NCBI GenBank assembly: GCA_030605705.1
Contig: JAUWHU010000009.1
Coordinates: 1 to 6,179, forward strand
Direction of reading: 5' to 3'
DNA: 6,179 nt
From: Thermoflexia bacterium
GTDB lineage: Bacteria; Chloroflexota; Anaerolineae; B4-G1; SLSP01
The notes under the pieces were generated by a model, which was not told where the DNA came from, ran no database searches, and saw only the letters and a list, made by a program, of their open reading frames with translations. Position numbers and translations under genes: made by a program. Of this stretch, positions 1 to 5,109 are shown one piece after another (positions within the stretch are counted from its first letter, which is position 1; each line of letters begins with the position of its first letter).

Positions 1-1
1 C

Positions 2-148
2 ATCCGCCAGATGGTGTTGGATGCGGGGCTGGCGGCGCGTGAGTTGGGTTGGCGGCCGCAAGTCTCGCTGGCAGATGGCCTGCAATGCACGCTGCAAGCA
101 TTCGCGCAGCACGCGGAAAATCCTCCCCGTGACCATTCCCATGAATAA
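2..148 (+). CDS. NAD-dependent epimerase/dehydratase, C-terminal fragment (5' end outside window)
   Basis: The reading frame beginning at base 2 gives 48 residues and stops at TAA 146-148; the start lies upstream of the window. The visible part has the closing pattern of extended short-chain dehydrogenase/reductases that act on nucleotide sugars: an Asp-Ala-Gly segment, then ARELGWRPQVSLADGL, matching the usual 'LGW-P-SL-eGL' ending, then a short amphipathic helix and a hydrophilic tail. Such enzymes epimerise or dehydrate UDP-, GDP- or dTDP-sugars in the cytoplasm. The Rossmann nucleotide-binding region and the catalytic Tyr-Lys pair are not in the window, so the substrate cannot be named. 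It ends 23 nt before the next gene, which suggests one transcript and a sugar-precursor role in the polysaccharide locus. Family assignment is fairly safe; the exact enzyme is unknown. Confidence 0.72.
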   Translation: MRQMVLDAGLAARELGWRPQVSLADGLQCTLQAFAQHAENPPRDHSHE

Positions 149-171
149 GCCATGCCAGCGAGAGTAAAACC

Positions 172-1545
172 TTGAAATCCCAATCCACCAAATTCCACAA
201 ACACTTCTGGGTCATTGAGACGCTGCTGCTGGGCGCTGGCGCACCGTTTTTGCTGTTCCCCACCGTGCGCCCCACTGTGACGGTGGGAGTCTTGGCGCTG
301 TTCGCGCTCTGGTGGCTGGCGCGGTGGGGACTGGAGCGACGCCCCTTGCCGCCGACGCCGTTCAACGGCGCGCTGCTGTTGTGGGGCAGCGCCGTGGCGG
401 TGGGCATCGCCGTCACGGCCGTTCCCGCGCTCACCCTCCCCAAAGCGACGGGGTTGATTCTGGGATTGGCAACCTGGCGGTACCTGGCCCTGACGCTTCA
501 CAACCGGCGTGACGTGCGGTGGGGACTGGCCTGGTTGATCCTGGTGGGGCTAAGCATCGCCGGCGTGGGGCTGTTGAGCGTCCACTGGAGCGTCAAGATA
601 CCGTTTATGCAAGCATGGATCGCGCGGTTGCCTCAACAAATGCTCGCTTTACCGGAGGGGCCGGAGGCCGGTGTGAGCGCCAATCAACTGGGCGGCGTGG
701 TGGCTTTCTACCTGCCGCTGGCGCTGGCGGTGGCGCTGGGGAAATTACAGGCCATCCCTCACGCGAAAAATCGGAGGCAGGGCTGGGGTACCGTCGGGCT
801 TCTGGCGGGCGCGTTGCTCGGCCTGGCGCTGACGGCAGGTCTGCTCGTGCTCACGCAATCGCGCAGCGCGTGGATTGGCGGGGCGGTGGGCATCCTGACA
901 CTGCTGGCGCTGTGGGTCGGCACTGCGAAGCGAAACTGGCCTCGCCGCGTGGCAGGAGCAGCGCTGGTGGTGGTGTTGGTCCTCGGGGGCGTGGTCTACG
1001 CCAGGACGGGACCGGCGCAGATCGTGGCCCTCTGGGAAAGGCCCGGCGGCATTGAGACAGACGTGGTGGGAACGGTGACGCTCTCCGGGCGGGTGGAGAT
1101 CTGGAGCCGCGCCCTGTACGCTATCCAGGACTTCCCTTTCACGGGCTGTGGCCTGGGGACATTCCGTGAGGTCGTATGGATCTTGTACCCTCTCTTTACC
1201 ATTTCACCGGGGCACGATATCGCCCACGCGCACAATATGTTTCTCCAGGTAGCGGTGGATACCGGCCTACCGGGACTGATCGCCTATCTGGCGTTGCTGG
1301 GAAGCGCGGCGGCGGTCGGTTGGCGGGTGGCGCGGCGTGACGTATCCTTGCGGCCCCTGGCGCTGGGGTTGCTGGCCGGACTGGCGGCACTGCACGTCTA
1401 CGGCTTGACCGACGCGCTGGCGCCGGGTTCCAAGCCGGCGGTGATCCTCTGGCTGGCGTTAGGACTGCTCACCGGTATGGCGGCGGTGGGCGACGACAGG
1501 AAACAGCAAGCGGAGGATTTCCCCCCAACTCATTCTGTGGTATGA
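172..1545 (+). CDS. O-antigen ligase / Wzy-type polymerase family membrane protein
   Basis: A 457-residue integral membrane protein with about 11-12 hydrophobic segments (roughly 16-30, 36-53, 63-82, 92-108, 117-137, 170-190, 207-228, 232-250, 258-276, 362-385, 396-413, 424-440). It shows the Wzy_C/WaaL hallmarks: LTQSRSAW at 227-234 at a helix end, then a large loop at about 277-361 with GRVEIWSRAL (306-315), DFPFTGCGLGTF (320-331) and AHAHNMFLQV (351-360), followed by DTGLPGL (363-369). Arg307 and His354 are the best candidates for the loop Arg and His needed by known WaaL ligases. Such proteins join or transfer undecaprenyl-linked glycans on the outer face of the cytoplasmic membrane. Sequence alone does not separate ligase from polymerase or from a protein O-glycosyltransferase. 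The start is TTG: an in-frame TGA at 142-144 precludes anything further upstream, and a weak AGAG lies 7 nt before it. It is followed by the chain-length regulator, its usual partner. Confidence 0.88.
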   Translation: MKSQSTKFHKHFWVIETLLLGAGAPFLLFPTVRPTVTVGVLALFALWWLARWGLERRPLPPTPFNGALLLWGSAVAVGIAVTAVPALTLPKATGLILGLATWRYLALTLHNRRDVRWGLAWLILVGLSIAGVGLLSVHWSVKIPFMQAWIARLPQQMLALPEGPEAGVSANQLGGVVAFYLPLALAVALGKLQAIPHAKNRRQGWGTVGLLAGALLGLALTAGLLVLTQSRSAWIGGAVGILTLLALWVGTAKRNWPRRVAGAALVVVLVLGGVVYARTGPAQIVALWERPGGIETDVVGTVTLSGRVEIWSRALYAIQDFPFTGCGLGTFREVVWILYPLFTISPGHDIAHAHNMFLQVAVDTGLPGLIAYLALLGSAAAVGWRVARRDVSLRPLALGLLAGLAALHVYGLTDALAPGSKPAVILWLALGLLTGMAAVGDDRKQQAEDFPPTHSVV

Positions 1546-1546
1546 T
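1538..1546 (+). promoter_or_regulatory. Possible extended -10 promoter element before the Wzz/BY-kinase gene
   Basis: TGGTATGAT at 1538-1546 matches the extended -10 form TGnTATAAT with one mismatch and overlaps the stop codon of the preceding gene. It stands in an AT-richer patch of otherwise GC-rich sequence, about 70 nt before the next start. No convincing -35 box lies upstream (the 1518-1523 region reads TTTCCC). It could give the kinase gene its own transcript, but such a short match can arise by chance, and the gene spacing also allows read-through. Confidence 0.25.
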
Positions 1547-1601
1547 AAAGTTTGCGGGCGCAATTATCTTGCATGTACACACGCAATCATCCGCAATAGC
1601 A

Positions 1602-1609
1602 AAAGGAGA
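1602..1609 (+). promoter_or_regulatory. Strong Shine-Dalgarno that fixes the Wzz/BY-kinase start
   Basis: AAAGGAGA at 1602-1609 is a near-perfect ribosome binding site 6 nt before ATG 1616. It favours that ATG over a second in-frame ATG at 1634. It is the strongest such site in the window. Confidence 0.8.
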
Positions 1610-1615
1610 CGCCGG

Positions 1616-3307
1616 ATGGAAGATGACCTGACCATGGACATCGATCTGCGAGCTTACTGGGTAATTATCAGGCGCTGGCTATGGCTGATCGTCCTGGCGA
1701 GCCTGCTGGCAGGTGTGACAGCGTACTCCGTGAGCCGCTGGCTGGTGGAACCGGTGTACAGTGCCGCGGTCCGGCTGGTGATCCAGCCGAGCAGCTCGCT
1801 TTCCGGGGCCAACTACTCGGACATTATGGCCGGGCAACGAGCGGCATTGACCTACGCGGAAATGCTCAAGGAACTCCCCTTGCAGGAGTCCGCCCTGCTG
1901 CAACTGGGGTATACCGAAGCCCAGGTCGCGGCGTTTGCGGAAGTGGGATTCCCCTATGGACTGACCGTGCAGCCGATGCGAGACACCCAGGTCATCGAGA
2001 TCGGAGTGGAAAGCACCGACCCGCAGCTGGCCGCTGATTTCGCAAACACGCTGGCACAGGTTTTCATCGCACAAAACCAGGAACGGCAGGCAGCGCGCTA
2101 TCGAGACACACAGGAGCGGCTCCAGGAGCAGGTACAGAGCATTGAGGAGGACATTGGGCGGGTCAAGGCACAGCTCGCCTCTACGACAGACACTCAGGAA
2201 CGCGCGCGGCTTGAGACGCAGATCACCCAGCTGCAGGATTCACTGGCCCGCCTCTCCAGCGCTTACCAGAGCATCCAGTTAGCGGAGTTGCAGGCGGTGG
2301 ATTTGATCAGTGTGATCGGGCCGGCGCGGGTGCCACAGGGTCCCGTGCGTCCCCGCAAGGCCATGAACGCGCTGCTGGCCGCTGTAGTAGGCGCGATGGT
2401 GGCGGTGGGCGGCGTCTTCCTGCGGGAGTACTTAGATACCACCGTGAAAACCGCGGAAGAGGCCGAATCCCTGGCCCAGGCCCCCGTTTTGGGTAAGCTC
2501 TGGGATGAGCCGGCATTGGCTGGAGCAGATGGCACAGGGGAACGGATGGTCGTGCTCACGCGACCCCTTTCCATCACGGCTGAAGCTTACCGGCTTTTGA
2601 GGGCCAATCTGCAATTCGCCGCCGTGGATCATCCCCTGAAGGCCTTGTTGATCACCAGCCCTTCCCCGCAGGATGGTAAGTCCACGGTCGCCTTGAACCT
2701 GGGGCTGGCCCTGGGGGCGACAGGCAAGCAGGTCATCCTGGTAGATGCGGATATGCGCCGACCACAGCTGTGCCATTACGCCGGCGTGGAGCGCGAACCG
2801 GGCCTGAGCGAGGCGTTGGTGGATCGCAGCACGGATTGGCGAGATTACCTGAAACCCGTGGAGGGCATGGAGAACGTGATGATTTTGCCGCCTGGTAAAA
2901 TTCCTCCTAATCCGACTGAACTGTTGGGATCGCGGCGCATGGCGGAACTGTTGGAGAATCTCCGGCAGATCGAGAATGTCGTGGTGGTGATTGACTCCCC
3001 GCCGGTTTTGGCCGCAGCCGATGCGGTCATTTTAGCCTCTCAGGTGGATGGGGTGTTGCCGGTCCTGCGAGTGGGCTATACCGACCGGCGGGTAGCTGCG
3101 CAGAGCATCGAGCAGTTACGACGGAGTGGTGCGCGGCTTATAGGAACCGTGTTGAGCAGAGTGCCGACAGACGGCAAGAGCGGATCTTACTATTATTACT
3201 ATTCCGATGAAGAAAAAGAGACTCGCAAATCGCTCTGGCCTTGGCGCAAGAAGCAAGAGCGGAAGCATCGGGTAAAGAGCGCGAAGTCACAAGTCACAGG
3301 TGACTAA
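1616..3307 (+). CDS. Fused polysaccharide co-polymerase (Wzz) and BY-type tyrosine kinase
   Basis: A 563-residue inner-membrane protein that regulates polysaccharide chain length and export. In order: a short cytoplasmic N-terminus with LRAYWVIIRRW (11-21), typical of Wzz domains; membrane segment about 22-38; an extracytoplasmic region with a predicted coiled coil (about 152-230, rich in Gln, Glu and Arg); the Pro-rich RVPQGPVRPRK (238-248); second membrane segment about 250-269; then the cytoplasmic kinase domain. The kinase shows the EX2RX2R oligomerisation motif (Glu323, Arg326, Arg329), Walker A SPSPQDGKST (348-357, Lys355), Walker A' VILVDADMRRP (373-383), PNPTELLGS (431-439) and Walker B VVVVIDSPP (455-463). 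A cluster of five tyrosines (525-529) is the likely autophosphorylation site; a highly basic 33-residue tail follows. All catalytic motifs are intact. The fused layout is that of the Wzc/ExoP type, unlike the split CapA/CapB pairs of Firmicutes. It sits directly after the Wzy/WaaL-like gene. No partner tyrosine phosphatase is visible. Confidence 0.95.
   Translation: MEDDLTMDIDLRAYWVIIRRWLWLIVLASLLAGVTAYSVSRWLVEPVYSAAVRLVIQPSSSLSGANYSDIMAGQRAALTYAEMLKELPLQESALLQLGYTEAQVAAFAEVGFPYGLTVQPMRDTQVIEIGVESTDPQLAADFANTLAQVFIAQNQERQAARYRDTQERLQEQVQSIEEDIGRVKAQLASTTDTQERARLETQITQLQDSLARLSSAYQSIQLAELQAVDLISVIGPARVPQGPVRPRKAMNALLAAVVGAMVAVGGVFLREYLDTTVKTAEEAESLAQAPVLGKLWDEPALAGADGTGERMVVLTRPLSITAEAYRLLRANLQFAAVDHPLKALLITSPSPQDGKSTVALNLGLALGATGKQVILVDADMRRPQLCHYAGVEREPGLSEALVDRSTDWRDYLKPVEGMENVMILPPGKIPPNPTELLGSRRMAELLENLRQIENVVVVIDSPPVLAAADAVILASQVDGVLPVLRVGYTDRRVAAQSIEQLRRSGARLIGTVLSRVPTDGKSGSYYYYYSDEEKETRKSLWPWRKKQERKHRVKSAKSQVTGD
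3284..3305 (+). repeat. Short tandem and inverted repeat at the 3' end of the kinase gene
   Basis: AAGTCAC occurs twice head-to-tail (3284-3290 and 3291-3297), and AGTCAC-AG-GTGACT (3292-3305) forms a perfect 6-bp inverted repeat ending just before the TAA stop. The repeat encodes the last residues of the kinase (about KSQVTGD). This looks like intergenic repeat sequence that has been read into the end of the gene, but the unit is too short to be certain. Confidence 0.5.
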
Positions 3308-3316
3308 GCGAGCAAT

Positions 3317-3333
3317 CTCCAGAGCACCTGGAG
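3317..3333 (+). terminator. Weak stem-loop after the Wzz/BY-kinase gene
   Basis: CTCCAG (3317-3322) and CTGGAG (3328-3333) pair perfectly around a 5-nt loop, 10 nt after the stop codon. No T-run follows directly, so it is at best an atypical terminator or a 3'-end stabilising hairpin. A T-rich tract (TCTTTCTCTTTT, 3370-3381) lies about 37 nt further on. Confidence 0.28.
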
Positions 3334-3380
3334 GGTATCATCTCAGTAATCCGGGGCGTCTCGAGCCGGTCTTTCTCTTT

Positions 3381-3476
3381 TCTGCCGCGAATTTTACGAA
3401 TTAACACGAAAAAGAGAGGAAAATTAGTGAAATTGTGCGCAGTGTGGGCAGGCATTGCCCACCAATTCGTGGCTGA
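3381..3476. repeat. 96-bp AT-rich repeat-like element with imperfect terminal inverted repeats
   Basis: The left end TCTGCCGCGAATT (3381-3393) pairs with the right end AATTCGTGGCTGA (3464-3476): 13 positions with one mismatch and one G-T pair. Inside, ACGAA-type motifs recur at about 10-bp spacing (CGAATT at 3388 and 3397, CGAA at 3407), and AAAATTAGTGAAATT (3420-3434) resembles them on the other strand. The block is clearly more AT-rich than its surroundings, has no reading frame that resembles a protein, and holds a nested hairpin. I infer a small dispersed, MITE-like or palindromic intergenic repeat; no duplicated target site is evident. It fills most of the gap between the kinase and the small membrane protein genes. 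Confidence 0.5.
3444..3462. repeat. Hairpin nested in the intergenic repeat element
   Basis: GTGGGCA (3444-3450) and TGCCCAC (3456-3462) are perfect complements around GGCAT, giving a 7-bp stem with a 5-nt loop. It is GC-rich inside an AT-rich block, so it may be a separate repeat lodged in the larger one. No T-run follows, which argues against a terminator for the plus strand. Confidence 0.55.
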
Positions 3477-3524
3477 TTTTTGCTGCGTCCCATGATTTGC
3501 CCCCACTTTTTGAGAAGATACCCT

Positions 3525-3529
3525 GGAGG
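3525..3529 (+). promoter_or_regulatory. Shine-Dalgarno for the small membrane protein
   Basis: GGAGG at 3525-3529 lies 11 nt before ATG 3541. The spacing is slightly long but usable. It supports translation of this short gene and its chosen start. Confidence 0.6.
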
Positions 3530-3540
3530 CCAAACTACAA

Positions 3541-3834
3541 ATGATTGACTGGCGGGGCGTATTCGCAAACACTCTCTGGATCGTCGGGCTGGCGGTGCTC
3601 CTGGCCGCCTGGAGTCTGGGTTATTACGAAGGGCAACGATCTCAGCGCCCGGTCCGCCGAGTGTTAGCACAGCGAGGCTACGCGCTGACCTTGACGAGCG
3701 GCTGGGTGCTTTTCTGCGCCGGGATGGTGGCGACAGAATCCCGCCTTTGGGCACGGGTGCTCTGGGGAGGACTGAGCATTGCTTTGCTCGTGGAGCGCGT
3801 GCTCGAATGGCGCTCCGCCCCCGCCGGCGATTGA
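3541..3834 (+). CDS. Small multi-pass membrane protein of unknown function
   Basis: A 97-residue protein that I do not recognise as a named family. It has two or three hydrophobic segments (about 8-28, 47-64 and 68-86), joined by a charged loop with EGQRSQRPVRRVLAQRG (30-46), and ends in a short polar tail. The Arg-rich loop predicts a cytoplasmic position by the positive-inside rule. It has a good Shine-Dalgarno, and its TGA stop (3832-3834) shares one base with the ATG of the next gene, so the two are probably translated together. That coupling is the best evidence that it is real and not a chance frame; a long minus-strand frame across the same region has no protein-like character. A membrane anchor or helper for the downstream nucleotidyltransferase-like protein is conceivable but unproven. 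Confidence 0.72.
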   Translation: MIDWRGVFANTLWIVGLAVLLAAWSLGYYEGQRSQRPVRRVLAQRGYALTLTSGWVLFCAGMVATESRLWARVLWGGLSIALLVERVLEWRSAPAGD

Positions 3835-5006
3835 TGACACATATCCCCCCCCGGCCAAAGACCATGGATGAATCTCCGTATCTGAACCTCTGGTGGAACG
3901 GCAAGATTGACCTTCCCCACGACAAGCTTATCGCTTGGGCACAGACACAGCGCTTGTTGCCACTCATCGGATGGCGGGCGAAGCAGCGCGGGTGGGCACT
4001 ACCCACGCCATTGCAGGACGCGGTGCGCCTGGCGCGATATCAAGCGTCAGCCCGGCAGCTGCTGGCGGAGCGGCAGCTCCACGAGCTGGCAGAAATTGCG
4101 CGCCTCCAACAGCTTCCCGTAGTCATCGTCAAGGGCCAGGTCGTGGCGGAAGTTTACCCCTCCGCCACGTTGCGTATCTACAATGACCTCGACCTCCTCG
4201 TGCCCCCCTCGACAGTGCCCGCACTGACGCAAGCCCTCCGGCGACACGGCTACACTGCGCCCCTCACCGGAGGCCGGGCCTTTCATCTGCCGCCATTCAA
4301 TCCCCCTGGAGCGGGTCTGTGTTTAGAGGTGCATACCGCCATGAAAAAAGGCGGCACAGGGGATGCTTTCACCTTCGCACAGTGGGCGGATGGCCTGCGT
4401 CCCTGGGCATCCTTTCCCGGCCTTCTCGTCCCCGATCCTGTCGGACATTGGCTGTACCTGGTCTCCCACGCGATAGAACATCACGAATGCGAGATGGGGC
4501 TGCTGCCGCTGGCCGACCTGAAATTCTGGACGGACATCTGGACGGTTCAGGAGTGGGAATCGCTGGCGACCCTGGCAAAAGCGGGAGGATGGGAGCGACT
4601 GGTAGGCCTGGCCCTGGCCCTGGTGACCTGGTTCTGGCAAGCTCCCAGGCCCCCGGAGATAGCATCCCGTTTTCCTGAACCGCCCGAGGATATCTTGAGG
4701 TGGGCGCAAGCGGTGACGTCCGGCGAAGTGGAAACGGAGTCTCGCTTGCCGAACCTCTGGCGTGATCTCCCGGAGCGCAGCGTGCGAGGCTGGTCGGCCT
4801 ACGCACAGCTGGTGCTCCTGGGCGATCCCGTCACCCGGCGGAACCTTCCCTGGCACAAGCGGCTGCTCTACCATCTGCGACGCCCCGCGTATCTGGTTCG
4901 TAATCACGGTCCTGCGCTCTGGCAACTCCTCCGAGGGCAGCGAAAAAGTCGTGAGACCTGGGCGGCACAGCGAAAGCTGGCATCCTGGCTGCGCTCCTCG
5001 GAATGA
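3834..5006 (+). CDS. Nucleotidyltransferase-fold protein (NTP_transf_5-like), function unknown
   Basis: A 390-residue soluble protein from ATG 3834. Features of the NTP_transf_5 family (putative nucleotidyltransferases common in polysaccharide and peptide-modification loci) are visible: a helical N-terminal part; VVIVKGQVVAEVYP (96-109), with the Lys-Gly turn; then LRIYNDLDLLV (113-123), where Asp118 and Asp120 form the D-x-D expected to bind metal; then CLEVHTAM (163-170), whose Glu165 or His167 may complete the site; and a His-rich helix HAIEHHECEMGLLPLADLKF (212-231). The C-terminal third is helical and basic. Substrate and product are unknown. The frame is open back to ATG 3747, but that would overlap the previous gene by 88 nt and add an Arg-rich stretch, so the stop/start overlap at 3834 is preferred. 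ATG 3864 is a second option. No clear Shine-Dalgarno precedes it, consistent with coupled re-initiation. Confidence 0.82.
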   Translation: MTHIPPRPKTMDESPYLNLWWNGKIDLPHDKLIAWAQTQRLLPLIGWRAKQRGWALPTPLQDAVRLARYQASARQLLAERQLHELAEIARLQQLPVVIVKGQVVAEVYPSATLRIYNDLDLLVPPSTVPALTQALRRHGYTAPLTGGRAFHLPPFNPPGAGLCLEVHTAMKKGGTGDAFTFAQWADGLRPWASFPGLLVPDPVGHWLYLVSHAIEHHECEMGLLPLADLKFWTDIWTVQEWESLATLAKAGGWERLVGLALALVTWFWQAPRPPEIASRFPEPPEDILRWAQAVTSGEVETESRLPNLWRDLPERSVRGWSAYAQLVLLGDPVTRRNLPWHKRLLYHLRRPAYLVRNHGPALWQLLRGQRKSRETWAAQRKLASWLRSSE

Positions 5007-5017
5007 ACGGCGCACGT

Positions 5018-5039
5018 GGGGAACCACAGAGGGTTCCCC
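5018..5039 (+). terminator. Strong hairpin after the nucleotidyltransferase gene, probable terminator
   Basis: GGGGAACC (5018-5025) pairs perfectly with GGTTCCCC (5032-5039) around the 6-nt loop ACAGAG. It begins 11 nt after the TGA stop at 5004-5006, where an operon end would be expected. The following bases (CTACATCTCGCTTTCTCG) are pyrimidine-rich but lack a run of T, so the intrinsic-terminator call is moderate. It would separate the polysaccharide-linked genes from sua5. Confidence 0.5.
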
Positions 5040-5063
5040 CTACATCTCGCTTTCTCGTGTGCC

Positions 5064-5105
5064 AACTTTCAACTCGTAACTTTCAACCTGTAACTTTTAC
5101 CCTGC
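5064..5105 (+). repeat. Three tandem 14-bp repeats immediately upstream of sua5
   Basis: The units are AACTTTCAACTCGT (5064-5077), AACTTTCAACCTGT (5078-5091) and AACTTTTACCCTGC (5092-5105). Units 1 and 2 differ at two positions; unit 3 has decayed further. The array ends 4 nt before ATG 5110 and so occupies the place of the ribosome binding site. It resembles simple intergenic repeat debris; a regulatory role is possible but not shown. Confidence 0.75.
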
Positions 5106-5109
5106 ACAG

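Noticed and set aside
1569..1598. A promoter with TTGCAT as -35 box in the gap before the kinase gene
   Set aside because: No acceptable -10 box at the right spacing; the extended -10 at 1538-1546 is the better, though still weak, candidate.
3351..3381. CCGG...CCGG followed by the T-rich TCTTTCTCTTTT as a Rho-independent terminator for the kinase gene
   Set aside because: The stem is only 4 bp around an 11-nt loop and CCGG is self-complementary, so pairing is weak; the T-rich tract partly belongs to the left end of the repeat element.
3381..3476. CRISPR-like array suggested by recurring CGAATT motifs
   Set aside because: Motifs are only about 10 bp apart and imperfect, with no repeat-spacer regularity and no cas genes nearby.
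3747..3833. Longer 419-residue version of the nucleotidyltransferase starting at ATG 3747
   Set aside because: It would overlap the small membrane protein gene by 88 nt and add an Arg-rich, low-quality N-terminus; the one-base stop/start overlap at 3834 is a far more natural start.
3401..4006. 201-residue minus-strand reading frame across the gap, the small membrane gene and the next gene's start
   Set aside because: Its product is Arg/Pro/Ser-rich without domain character, and it lies opposite two coupled plus-strand genes; it is best explained as the complement of GC-rich coding DNA.
4323..5027. 234-residue minus-strand frame opposite the nucleotidyltransferase
   Set aside because: No recognisable motifs, and it mirrors the codon pattern of the well-supported plus-strand gene.
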